A stretch of 48,796 nucleotides of DNA, taken from positions 1 to 48,796 of the forward strand of contig CAYYZY010000041.1 in NCBI GenBank assembly GCA_964475955.1, in the 5' to 3' direction. Below the pieces are notes generated by a model that ran no database searches, was not told the DNA's origin, and saw only the letters and a program-made list of their open reading frames with translations. Of the stretch, positions 24,525-32,969 are shown in pieces. The stretch is from DATKZH01 sp964475955. GTDB lineage: Bacteria > Planctomycetota > Planctomycetia > Pirellulales > Thermoguttaceae. The translations under genes and the position numbers were made by a program. Position 1 is the stretch's first letter. Each line of letters begins with the position of its first letter.

Positions 24525-24583
24525 GTAGCAGGCACACTCCGTGTGCCGTCCGCTGCGGACGGCATACGGAGTGTGCCTGCTAC
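24525..24583. repeat. 28-bp hairpin repeat after acsE
   Basis: The left arm (24525-24552, beginning GTAGCAGGCACACTCCGT) and right arm (24556-24583) are complementary over 28 bases with one mismatch and a three-base loop. It follows acsE and could end its transcript, although no T-run is present. The left arm recurs almost unchanged at 116-143, so it belongs to a dispersed family. Confidence 0.75.
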
Positions 24584-24692
24584 TCTCGAAAGGCGGCCCG
24601 CCGCTTGTTACCGGCCCGTTACACGCGGGGCGGCTGCGCGGCGATAGAATCAAGGTGTTCGCACACCTTGCCTCGTTCCCGGGAGCCCTGCC

Positions 24693-26675
24693 ATGAATCG
24701 CCGTATCGCGTCCACTCGCCCCCGACGTCTCCGCCTGCTCGCACTGGCCGCCGCCGCGTGCGTGTCGCTCGGCTGCGCGCAGGTCCCCCCGTCCTCCGCG
24801 GAGGGATCGGAGCCCGAGACCGCGGCCCCGCCGATCGCAAAGGCCGAAGCCGGGGAGCACAACGCGGGGCCGGCAGCAGAAGAGTCCGGCGCGAAAGCGG
24901 CCGGGAGTTCGGAGTTGGAATTGAAGACGGAGAGGGCGATTATCTTCAAGGACGGCTACGGGCTGATCGTCAAGCGGGGCGTCGCCACGACCGACGATCG
25001 CGGCGAAGTCTACACCGACGACGTGCCCGACGCCGCCGTGCTCGGCTCCTTCTGGGCCACGCCCAAGGAGGGCCGCCTGTTGAACCTGGTGGCCGGCTGG
25101 CGCGAGGTGAGCCGGGAGGAGATCCGCGCGAAGACCTGCACCGACGTGATCGAGGTGCTCCAGGCGAACGCGGGGAAACGGTGCCGGCTTCAACTTTCGG
25201 ACAACACCTGCCTCTCGGGCGTGATCCACCAGGTGCTCGTGGAGGAGACCCGCGCGCCGCTTACCGACGCCCATCGCGCCGCCTTCGGCGACCTGGCCGA
25301 GCTGCTGGCCGCGCCCGGCCGGCCGCGGTCGGCGGCGTCGGTGCCCCGCGGCATGTACGGATCGGCCCGGCCCGGCTCGAACGGCCCGGAGGCGGCGGGG
25401 CTCACCGTGTCGGGCATCCGCGGCACGCACTTCGTCTTGCGGACCGGGGACGGCGACGTGCTCCTCTCGGCCGCCGAGGTTCGTCGCCTGACGATCGACG
25501 ACATGCGCACCACCCTCCAGCGGACCCTCACCGCCGAGAAGCGCACCAAGCGGCTCGTGTTCCGCTTCGCCGAGCCGGGCCGTCGGCGCGAGGTGCTGAT
25601 CGCCTACTTCCGGCCCGGGCTGCGATGGATCCCGACCTACCGCATCGATCTGGACGACCGCGCCGAGGAGAAGACGGCCAAGATCGCCATGCAGGCGGAA
25701 TTGTTGAACGAGGCCGAAGACCTGGTGCGCGCGGCCGTCGACGTGGTGGTGGGCGTGCCCAACTTCCGCTTCCGTGGCCTGCCCAGCCCGTTGATCCTGG
25801 AAGGAGCGCTCCGCAACGCCTTGGCCGAAGCGGCGCCGCAATTGATGGGGCAGTTTCGCAACGACCTGTCGAACGCGTTGTTCACGCAGCGGGTTGGCGA
25901 ACACCGGGGGCCCGCCCCGCAGCCTGGGGAAGGCCGGCCGGCGGCGGCCGTCGAGTTGCCGCCGGAGCTGACGGCCGGCGACGCGCAGGAGCTGTTCGTC
26001 TATCACGTCGACCGGCTCACGCTGCGGCGGGGGGAGCGGGCGATCGTGCCGATCTTCACGGCCGAGTCGCCCTACCGGGACGTTTACACCTGGGACGTGG
26101 TCGTCAAGCGGAACGACGTCGCCGCGTCGCCGAGCGGCTCGGGCGTTGCCTCGCCGCTGGTCCTCTCGAAGAACGAGGTGTGGCGCCAGGTCGAGCTGAC
26201 CAACACCACCGGCAGCCCCTGGACGACCGGCGCCGTGATGCTGATGCAGGGCGGCCAGCCGCTTGCCCAGGAGTTGCTCACGTACACGTCGCCCAAGGGA
26301 GTGTGCCGCGTGCCGATCACCGTGGCCGTGGACCTGCGCGGCGACTTCTCGGAGGAGGAGACGGATCGCGAACTGAACGCGCTAACCTGGATGCGCCAAC
26401 ACTACGCCAAGATCTTCCAGCGCGCGACCGTCGGCCTGCGCAATTACAAATCCAAGGCGGTCGACGCGGTGATCTCGCTCCGTTTCGGCGGGCGAGCGGA
26501 GAAGGCCTCGGCCGACGGCAAGATCACCCTCCACCCCTACCGCGCCGAGGATTGGGAGAACTATCGAGGCCACCCGGCGGTCAACAACAGCTCGCGAGTG
26601 GTCTGGAAGAAGTCGCTCGAAGCCGGCGAGACGTTCGAGGCCACGGTCGACTACCATTTCTTCACCCGCCAGTGA
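24693..26675 (+). CDS. Secreted lipoprotein with DUF4139-like region
   Basis: A 660-residue protein. A basic start, hydrophobic helix and lipobox 'VSLGC' (Cys about residue 28) indicate a lipoprotein signal, followed by a disordered Ala/Glu-rich stretch to about residue 65. The region around 'RREVLIAYFRPGLRWIPTYRIDL' to 'LLNEAEDLVRAAVDVVVGVP' resembles DUF4139, a beta-rich domain in bacterial surface proteins of unknown function; the C-terminal third is rich in beta strands. 'GQFRNDLSNALFTQRVG' marks a long insert. It has its own start region after a hairpin repeat and converges with the next gene, 32 bases away. Function unknown. Confidence 0.78.
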   Translation: MNRRIASTRPRRLRLLALAAAACVSLGCAQVPPSSAEGSEPETAAPPIAKAEAGEHNAGPAAEESGAKAAGSSELELKTERAIIFKDGYGLIVKRGVATTDDRGEVYTDDVPDAAVLGSFWATPKEGRLLNLVAGWREVSREEIRAKTCTDVIEVLQANAGKRCRLQLSDNTCLSGVIHQVLVEETRAPLTDAHRAAFGDLAELLAAPGRPRSAASVPRGMYGSARPGSNGPEAAGLTVSGIRGTHFVLRTGDGDVLLSAAEVRRLTIDDMRTTLQRTLTAEKRTKRLVFRFAEPGRRREVLIAYFRPGLRWIPTYRIDLDDRAEEKTAKIAMQAELLNEAEDLVRAAVDVVVGVPNFRFRGLPSPLILEGALRNALAEAAPQLMGQFRNDLSNALFTQRVGEHRGPAPQPGEGRPAAAVELPPELTAGDAQELFVYHVDRLTLRRGERAIVPIFTAESPYRDVYTWDVVVKRNDVAASPSGSGVASPLVLSKNEVWRQVELTNTTGSPWTTGAVMLMQGGQPLAQELLTYTSPKGVCRVPITVAVDLRGDFSEEETDRELNALTWMRQHYAKIFQRATVGLRNYKSKAVDAVISLRFGGRAEKASADGKITLHPYRAEDWENYRGHPAVNNSSRVVWKKSLEAGETFEATVDYHFFTRQ

Positions 26676-26685
26676 CGCGGCGCCC

Positions 26686-26699
26686 GGCGGCGTTCCGCC
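26686..26699. terminator. Short hairpin between convergent genes
   Basis: GGCGG-cgtt-CCGCC in the 32-base gap between two convergent stops. There is no T-run, so this is a weak candidate for a two-way terminator. Confidence 0.3.
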
Positions 26700-26707
26700 C
26701 TCCCGCC

Positions 26708-28294
26708 TCACCGATCCGTCCCCGGCACGTACATGTCGCGCTTCCGGAGCCCGTAGCGCTCGATCGACTGGAAGCAGCGGCTCATGTCGATGGGGGCGTC
26801 GTGGAAGTTGTTCGTGCCGAACGTGAACCTGGCCCCTTCCCGCCTGGCCAGGCGGAGGAAGCGGTCGTGCGGCAGCCCGCTGCGCGCGTTGATCTCCAGG
26901 GCCACGCCGTGGTCGACCGCCGCCCGGATCACGCGGAGCATGCGCTCGTCGGTCCACAGCTCGTCGTACATTTCGGCGACCGGCGGCGGCAGGTAGGTGG
27001 GATTGGCGAGGATGGTGACCGGCTCGGCCAGCACGCGCAGGTTGTGGCGCACGTAGCGCTCCATCCACGCCTGGGGGGCGTCGATCGTGTACCCGTCGGT
27101 CTGCCACAGCTTGACCGGCGGGCCGTCGTCGTCGGGCATGGGCATGATCATCGTGTCGGCCAGCACGTAGTCGAGCCGCTGGAGCAGCTCGGGCGCGTGC
27201 CGCGCGTGCCAGTCGCGATCGTTGACCTGGACGCCCACGAACACCGGCCGGCCCTCGACGCTTTCCAAAAACGCGCGGAGCTGCTCGTCGGTCTCCAGCG
27301 GCCAGCCCCTTCCCAGGTTCCGCAGCACGCCGACGTTGACGCCGGTCACGGCCTGGCGCGCGATCGCCTTGTCGACCGTCATCCCGCCGCGAAGATGCAC
27401 GTGGAAGTCGATCACCGGAACGCCCGCGCCGGCCAGGCGATCCAGCAGGTTCTCGCGCAGGCCGTAGCCTTCGTCGGAGGGGCGCATCGGGGGCGTGGGC
27501 TCTGCGTCGTCGGGCAGGGGGCGAATCAGCACGCTACGGAAGGCCACCCGGCTGCCGGTATCCCCCTCCAGCGCGAGCGTGCCGTGCGAGAGGACGCGCC
27601 CGGCGCGCGGCGGTGCCCGGTACGGCTCGGCCGGCTCGAGGTAATCGACCGTGGGAAACTCGTTCACCCAAACGCACACGCGGCGCCCCGCCACGCGAAT
27701 GCGCACGCGAAACCACTCCCTGTCGGCGACGCACGACTTGACGACGGCGCGCACGCCGCGGAGGCTGCCCGTGCGCTGGAGCAACCGCTGGTCGCCCCGC
27801 CCCCGGTCGCTGTTGTTGATCTCGACTGCGTAGCCCGCCTTGGGCGTTCCATTCTCCTGGAATTGCGTGTGGAAGTAGATCGCCGAGCGGGCGGCGGGCC
27901 GCGTGCGGACTTCGGCCACCAGTTCGAAATTGCGGAAGTCGTGCTCGCCGACCGGGCCTTCGTAGAACAGGTGGCTGCGGCTTCCCTGGGCGACGAGGCA
28001 GCCGTCGTCGACGCGCCAGACGTCGGCCTCCGCCGCCGCCCGCCATCCGGCGAGCGACCGCCCGTCGAACAGGGGCGCCCAGCCGCCGTCCGATTCGGCT
28101 GCGGAAGTTTCGTGAAAGACGGCCACCCCGAGCACGGCCGCGAAGGCCAACACGTGCAGCGCCAAGCGGCGTGGAACGAATGGCCCTCGCCATGGTCGCT
28201 CTCCGCTCCGCGAAAACACGCTTGTTCGCGGACCGGACGACGGCACATTTCGCTTGCGCCATCCTGAAGGTCGACGCGGGGGGCAATACGTCAT
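26708..28294 (-). CDS. DUF1080 domain fused to a metal-dependent hydrolase-like barrel
   Basis: About 529 residues. After a secretion signal ('LALHVLAFAAVLGVAVF...SAAES') comes a 3-keto-disaccharide hydrolase (DUF1080) domain: 'WAPLFDGRSLAGWR', 'HDFRNFELVAEVRTRPAARS', 'GYAVEINNSD', and 'RGVRAVVKSCVADREWFRVR'. The second half is a PHP/amidohydrolase-like barrel with 'VIDFHVHLRGG' (metal-binding HxH), 'ALEINARSGLPHDRFLRLA' and 'FTFGTNNFHDAP'. It would act on sugars or related compounds outside the cytoplasm. The start is uncertain: ATG 28294 has a poor binding site, and the region 28195-28240 resembles a dispersed repeat, so a later GTG or TTG near 28168-28230 is possible. Confidence 0.75.
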   Translation of the reverse strand: MTYCPPRRPSGWRKRNVPSSGPRTSVFSRSGERPWRGPFVPRRLALHVLAFAAVLGVAVFHETSAAESDGGWAPLFDGRSLAGWRAAAEADVWRVDDGCLVAQGSRSHLFYEGPVGEHDFRNFELVAEVRTRPAARSAIYFHTQFQENGTPKAGYAVEINNSDRGRGDQRLLQRTGSLRGVRAVVKSCVADREWFRVRIRVAGRRVCVWVNEFPTVDYLEPAEPYRAPPRAGRVLSHGTLALEGDTGSRVAFRSVLIRPLPDDAEPTPPMRPSDEGYGLRENLLDRLAGAGVPVIDFHVHLRGGMTVDKAIARQAVTGVNVGVLRNLGRGWPLETDEQLRAFLESVEGRPVFVGVQVNDRDWHARHAPELLQRLDYVLADTMIMPMPDDDGPPVKLWQTDGYTIDAPQAWMERYVRHNLRVLAEPVTILANPTYLPPPVAEMYDELWTDERMLRVIRAAVDHGVALEINARSGLPHDRFLRLARREGARFTFGTNNFHDAPIDMSRCFQSIERYGLRKRDMYVPGTDR

Positions 28295-28513
28295 GGGGAG
28301 CGTACCTCGCAAAGAAGCTCGTTCGGGGTGATGGCATCGCGAGCGCAGCCCGCACTCGGACGAATCAGGATTGCGCAAGATTCAACCGTCGGGACTTCGT
28401 CGTGGGGCATATTTCCAACGTGCCCGGCACGGTGCAGTCGTGCCCCACGTGTCGATTTCTCGGTCCTTACTCTAATCGACGGAACCGCCGCGGGGAAGCC
28501 GGCACCGCGCCGC

Positions 28514-28882
28514 TCACGCTGACGATTCCGGCGTAGGCGCTTCCTGGAGGCCGTTGGCGCGGTACTTGATGACGCGAACCTTCTCGACCGTGACCAGACC
28601 CTCGGCGACCATTTCGTCCACGTGCTCCAACAGCGATTCGATCTTCTCCAGCGCGTCGACGATCTCGATCACGATGGGCAGGTCCTGCGAAAGCCTGAGC
28701 ACCTTGGCCGTGTGCATCCGGCTGTGGGCGCCGAAGCCCATCGGCCCGCGCAGCACGGTCGCGCCCGCAAGATGCAGCTCGCGTGCCTTGAGCACGATCG
28801 CCTCGTAGAGCGGCTTGCCGTGCCAACGGTCGCTCTCGCCGATGAAGATGCGGAGCAGGTGGCCCTCTTCGGGGATTCTCAT
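28514..28882 (-). CDS. DUF190 protein (PII-like, CrcB-associated)
   Basis: A 122-residue DUF190 protein with a PII-like fold: 'GHLLRIFIGESDRWHGKPLY', 'RELHLAGATVLRGPMGFG', 'LSQDLPIVIEIVDALEKI'. Such proteins are widely paired with crcB fluoride channels and are thought to regulate them or ion transport. The second ATG (28882) is placed better behind GAGG than the one at 28888. It follows crcB on the same strand with a 225-base gap that contains a dispersed repeat. Confidence 0.88.
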   Translation of the reverse strand: MRIPEEGHLLRIFIGESDRWHGKPLYEAIVLKARELHLAGATVLRGPMGFGAHSRMHTAKVLRLSQDLPIVIEIVDALEKIESLLEHVDEMVAEGLVTVEKVRVIKYRANGLQEAPTPESSA

Positions 28883-29107
28883 GGTCATAACCTCGGGGGT
28901 TAGGAACAGCTCGACAACAGCTTCGGTGTTCCGCTTGCCGGCCTTCGGTCACCTTGAACACCCGGGAACAGAGGAAACGGAGGGAGTAGTACTCTGTTGC
29001 CTCCACTGCCTCCTGTTAACTCAATCCGCGTGACTCGCCTCGCGACGAACGGCAAAGCCTTCTTCGTTCCTCCATTCTTCCAAGGAGTTAGCGCGTCGAG
29101 TCGTTTC
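28883..29107. repeat. Spacer with 'gaggaaacggaggga' repeat
   Basis: The gap between crcB and its DUF190 partner contains, at about 28968-29025, 'acagaggaaacggagggag' and 'ctgcctcctgttaactcaa'. A relative occurs inverted at about 41505-41585 ('ccctccgtttcctctgctcc', 'ctcctgttcaacctg'). This is a low-complexity dispersed family; no gene is seen in it. Confidence 0.5.
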
Positions 29108-29491
29108 TCAGGAGCCGTAGATGACAACGGCCAGCCGCGCGGCCAGCCAGGCGGCCGTCAATCCGAGGCCGTTGCACAGCATCACGTTCAGCGCCGCCAT
29201 CCACCACTGGCCGTCGCCGGCCATGTTGACCGTCTCCCAACTGAAGCTTGAGAAGGTGGTGAACCCGCCCAGCAGGCCGACCAGGATCGCGAACCGGTAA
29301 TCCTCGCGCACCAACAACGGCCCGGTCAAGAGCGTAGCGAAGAAGCCGATCAGGGCCGAGCCAATCACATTGACGGCCAGCGTACCCAGCGGGAAGGTGC
29401 CGCTAGCCAGTCGCTGTATCCAGCCGGCAACGCCGTACCGCAAGAGCGAGCCGCAGCCGCCGGCAACGAAGATGAGAACCACCCTTGTCAT
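29108..29491 (-). CDS. crcB: Fluoride exporter CrcB/FluC
   Basis: A 127-residue membrane channel with four hydrophobic segments that exports fluoride as a dual-topology dimer. Family motifs are 'GGCGSLLRYG' near the start, 'GTLAVNVIGSALIGFF' (conserved Asn), and 'GLLGGFTTFSSFSWE' (the Phe-box and threonines of the pore). ATG at 29491 follows GGGAG at eight bases and gives the standard family length; the longer frame to 29584 is not needed. No fluoride riboswitch was recognised in the upstream 100 bases. Confidence 0.94.
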   Translation of the reverse strand: MTRVVLIFVAGGCGSLLRYGVAGWIQRLASGTFPLGTLAVNVIGSALIGFFATLLTGPLLVREDYRFAILVGLLGGFTTFSSFSWETVNMAGDGQWWMAALNVMLCNGLGLTAAWLAARLAVVIYGS

Positions 29492-29594
29492 GAACGAACT
29501 CCCGAACGTGTGAATCAAAGTCCCGTTTGCGGCCCAGCTCAGTCGCAGATCCCCAGGCAGGGCGGGTCGAGGTGCGAGCCCCACGCGTCTTGGC

Positions 29595-31397
29595 TTACTC
29601 CTCCTCCTCGCGGCCCTCCTCGCCCGGCAGGTTGCGGTACCACGTGAAGTAGAGGACGGCCGACGCCGCGACCGCCGCCGCCAGCCACGCGAGCGCGCGC
29701 CCGTGCCAGTGCCCCACCAGGTACATCGGGCCCAGGTACACGCCGAGGATGACCACGCTGGCCAGCACGACGTTGACGGCGGCCAGCGTCATGCTTTCGC
29801 CCCTGGCGTCCGGGTCGTGGCGCGCCGGGCCGCTTTCGGCGCGGATCGGCCCCCAAACGCCGAAGGGGCGGACCGTGCGGTAGAACGAGGTGAGGACCGC
29901 GCGATCGGTCGGCCCGGTCAGGAGCGTGCCGGCGAGCGTGGCCGCCAGCGACACGGCGCACAGCGCGGGAAACGTCACGTAGAGCGGGAAGGAGACGCCC
30001 GCCAGCGAGAGAAACAACAGCGGCAGCGCCCCGGCCAACCCCGCCAGGGTGCCGGCGGCGTATCCCCAGGCGTTCAGTCGCCACCAATACCACCGGAGCA
30101 CGTTGGGGATGATGAACGCCGCGCCCAGGGCCATCATCAGCCAGTCCCACACCTGGCGGATCGAGTCGGCGTAGAAGCCGATCGCCGTGCCCACCAGCAC
30201 GACGGCCACGGTGGCCGCGTAGCTGGCGCGGACCAGGTGTCGCTCCTCGGCCCGGGGCACGACCAGCGGCTGCCACAGGTCGCGCACGATGTACGAGGCG
30301 GCCGCGTTGACCGTGGCGCTGAACGTCGACATGAACGCCGCCAACAGCCCGGCGATCACCAGGCCCAGCACGCCGGGCCCCAGGTATTTGCCCAGCACGG
30401 CGGGCATGACGCGTTCGGCGTCGGCCCCGGCCACGTCGACGCCGGCGGCGACTGCCAATAGCGCGATGCCCATGCACATCGCCCAGCGCACGATGAGAAA
30501 CGCGCTCCAGGCGGCGCCGACCTTGGCGGCGTCGCGCACGTTGCGCGTGGAGAGGAAGAGCTGGAAGTCGGTCATCTGCCCCGGGCCGCCCAGGTTCAGG
30601 AGCAGGCCCTTGACGACCCAGACGATCACCAGCGCCCCGAACAGCTCGTAGCCCTCGTAGCCCGTGCCGGCCAGGCGCGCCGCGCCGTCGGGGCTGAGCC
30701 TCCACGGGGGCGCGAGCGACGCCCAGTCGGCGGGGAGCACGGCGGCGAGCGCGTCGGGCGAGAGGTTCCCGTAGGCGATCACCGCGATGAGGATGCTGGC
30801 CACCGTGAGGATCACCGTCTGGATCACGTTGGTCACCACCACGCCGTAGAGGCCGCCCAGCAGCACGTAGAGCGTCGTGATCGCGTAGATCGCGATGGCG
30901 CACGTGCGGGTGGTCGTGGCCGGATCGAGCCCCAGGTCGACGTAGACGGCCGCGAACTTGCCGATCCCCTGGAACGCGTAGCCGATGAACCCGGCCAGCA
31001 TCACCACGGCCATCAGCGTGTAGGCGAACCGGGCGGTGCGGCCGTCTTGCCGATCGCCGAACCGGGTGACCATCCACTCGGCGCCCGTAATGACGTTCGA
31101 ACGCCGCACCCACTTGCCCATGTACGACATGAAAAAGGCGGCCATCAAGAAGCCCCACATCCAGTGGTTCCACATCGACTTCATGCCGAACAGGTAGATC
31201 AGGGCGACGATCCACATCGTGCCCGTGATGTCGAACGTGGCCACCGACCCCGACATGGCCAGCGCCATCCAGTGCATGCTCTTGCCGGCCAGGAAGTAGC
31301 TCTTCAGGCTCCGGGCGGCGACCCGCTGGTACCAGAAGCCGATCCCGATCACGATGGCGAAATAGGCGACGATGACGGCGCAGTCGACCAGACCCAT
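29595..31397 (-). CDS. Sodium:solute symporter family protein
   Basis: A 600-residue membrane transporter of the SSS (SLC5-like) family with about 13-14 hydrophobic segments. Typical pieces are the N-terminal 'AARSLKSYFLAGKSMHWMAL', 'SVATFDITGTMWIVAL', and 'GLLAAFMSTFSATVNAAASY' (the sodium-site helix). The substrate is unknown; the neighbouring sugar porter and polyol-type dehydrogenase suggest a sugar, polyol or organic acid. The last 30 residues are charged and cytoplasmic. It is the last gene of a minus-strand group that begins with the dehydrogenase at 35729. Confidence 0.88.
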   Translation of the reverse strand: MGLVDCAVIVAYFAIVIGIGFWYQRVAARSLKSYFLAGKSMHWMALAMSGSVATFDITGTMWIVALIYLFGMKSMWNHWMWGFLMAAFFMSYMGKWVRRSNVITGAEWMVTRFGDRQDGRTARFAYTLMAVVMLAGFIGYAFQGIGKFAAVYVDLGLDPATTTRTCAIAIYAITTLYVLLGGLYGVVVTNVIQTVILTVASILIAVIAYGNLSPDALAAVLPADWASLAPPWRLSPDGAARLAGTGYEGYELFGALVIVWVVKGLLLNLGGPGQMTDFQLFLSTRNVRDAAKVGAAWSAFLIVRWAMCMGIALLAVAAGVDVAGADAERVMPAVLGKYLGPGVLGLVIAGLLAAFMSTFSATVNAAASYIVRDLWQPLVVPRAEERHLVRASYAATVAVVLVGTAIGFYADSIRQVWDWLMMALGAAFIIPNVLRWYWWRLNAWGYAAGTLAGLAGALPLLFLSLAGVSFPLYVTFPALCAVSLAATLAGTLLTGPTDRAVLTSFYRTVRPFGVWGPIRAESGPARHDPDARGESMTLAAVNVVLASVVILGVYLGPMYLVGHWHGRALAWLAAAVAASAVLYFTWYRNLPGEEGREEEE

Positions 31398-31716
31398 GGC
31401 TTTCCTTCGGCGTCGGTGGGGCCCCGAGGGGCCGTTCCTCCCGGAATGCAGGCCCCGATCGTACCCGAAACCGGCCCGCCGTTGAATCGGTCGGGCGTGA
31501 TCCTACGATGAGTTGGAGCGGGGGGGCCGCGGCCGGTCTGCGGCGCGAAGTGCGGCACGTCAACCGCTCCCGCACAGATCCCTTTCCGCTGCGCCAAAAG
31601 CCGTTGGGCGCAATGCACGAACTCGCCCGTCGTGGAACGCTCTACCCCTCCCTCGGCGAAGCAGAGCTTCGCTGACCCGGGTCCCCAATCTGGAACTTGG
31701 GAACGGGGGAACCCAT
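31398..31716. other. Spacer between symporter and UroD-family gene
   Basis: 319 bases with no convincing gene. The stretch 31660-31715 ('gaagcagagcttcgctgacc', 'aatctggaacttgggaacgg') is related to 235-300 at the start of the window. The break suggests that the symporter may have its own promoter; I could not pick one by eye. Confidence 0.45.
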
Positions 31717-32952
31717 TCATCCTTCCCCCATCCCTCCCGCCGCCTCGAACATCGCGATCACGTTCTCCGGCGGCACGTCGGCCAGGATGTTGTGCACCTG
31801 CTGGAAGACGAACCCGCCGCCGGGCTGGAGGATGGCGATCTGGCGGCGCACGTGCTCGCGGACCTCGTCGGGCGTGGCCAGCGGCAGCACGTGGTGGGTG
31901 TCGCAGCCGCCGCCCCACAGGGTGAGCCGGTCGCCGAAGTCGCGTTTCAGGCCGGCCGCGTCCATGCCGGCGCAGGAGATTTGCACCGGGTTGATGGCGT
32001 CGAGCCCGGCCTCGATCAGGTGGGAGAGAAGCGGCCTCACGCCGCCGCAGCAGTGGAGCATCACCTTCACGTCGGCCAGCTCCTTCGCCCGGCGCCACAG
32101 CCGTGCGTGCCGCGGCTTGAAGAACTCCTCGTACATGGCCGTCGACATCTGCGGGCCGTTCTGCATGCCCAGATCGTCGCCGAAGAGGACGACGTCGATC
32201 GAGTCGCCCACCGCCCCCAGGAACGTCTCCAGGTTGGCCAGGTGAATCTCCACGAGCCGGTCGAGGAACGCGTGGGCGCGGTCCGGGTCGCCGGCCAAGA
32301 GCATCAGGAAACGGTCGATGCGGTAAAGGAACTGGCCGATCTCCAGCAGGTTCCCCCCGAACAGGCCGATGATCGCCCGATCGGTCCGCTCGCGGAGCTT
32401 CCGCGCGCCCTCGGCCAGCACCCGGGCGCCTTCGGGGCCGTCGACGAGCGGTCCCGGCGGCGAGCAGACGGCGCACCACATGTTCTCGGCGAGCGCCTCG
32501 GGCAGGCGGTCGAGGTCGTCGTTTTCGAGGAACGGCCAGTACGACTGCTCGAAGTAGATCGCGCCGTCGGGCATCCGGGCCAGCTCGCGCCCGGTGGCCG
32601 ACCGGATGACCCATCGCCCTTCCTCCCGCTCGGGGGCGGCCCAGGCGGGCATTTGGCAGGGGGTGCCGCCGGGCAGGGCCCAGTCGACCCAATGCTCGTC
32701 GGCCAGGGCGAAGCCGCGGCCGAGCTCGATCGTGTCGACGCCGAAACGGTCGAGCACGTCGTCATCGATGATCGCCAACTGCTGCACCGGGTCGTAGACG
32801 CGGATCCGCCTCGGCTCCAGCCCCAATGCCTCGCGGAGCTTCGCGTACGCGATCGCCGCGATGCCCGACGAGCGATGCCCGCTGAAGTCGATCGGCACGC
32901 GGTCGGGCTCTTCGTGGTTCAACGCGGCGAGCACACATTCTCGGGGAGTCAT
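31717..32952 (-). CDS. Uroporphyrinogen decarboxylase (URO-D) family protein
   Basis: A 411-residue TIM-barrel protein of the URO-D superfamily, but not a true HemE: it starts 'MTPRECVLAALNHEEPDRVP', the form found in MtaA-like and uncharacterised members, and has 'KVMLHCCGGVRPLL', the His/Cys zinc-ligand motif of cobamide-dependent methyltransferases, plus 'LWGGGCDTHHVLP' and 'VHNILADVPPENVIAMFEAA' at the end. Many planctomycete copies sit in sugar-related clusters and have unknown roles. ATG at 32952 has 'gaaggaga'. It is 17 bases from the MFS gene and so cotranscribed. A methyltransferase role feeding the window's corrinoid pathway is possible but no corrinoid protein gene adjoins it. Confidence 0.85.
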   Translation of the reverse strand: MTPRECVLAALNHEEPDRVPIDFSGHRSSGIAAIAYAKLREALGLEPRRIRVYDPVQQLAIIDDDVLDRFGVDTIELGRGFALADEHWVDWALPGGTPCQMPAWAAPEREEGRWVIRSATGRELARMPDGAIYFEQSYWPFLENDDLDRLPEALAENMWCAVCSPPGPLVDGPEGARVLAEGARKLRERTDRAIIGLFGGNLLEIGQFLYRIDRFLMLLAGDPDRAHAFLDRLVEIHLANLETFLGAVGDSIDVVLFGDDLGMQNGPQMSTAMYEEFFKPRHARLWRRAKELADVKVMLHCCGGVRPLLSHLIEAGLDAINPVQISCAGMDAAGLKRDFGDRLTLWGGGCDTHHVLPLATPDEVREHVRRQIAILQPGGGFVFQQVHNILADVPPENVIAMFEAAGGMGEG

Positions 32953-32969
32953 GGTCGTGTCTCCTTCGG

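Noticed and set aside
29492..29594. Fluoride riboswitch before crcB
   Set aside because: The expected 'GGNGATGG...CGCC...GCTGATG' pattern is missing.
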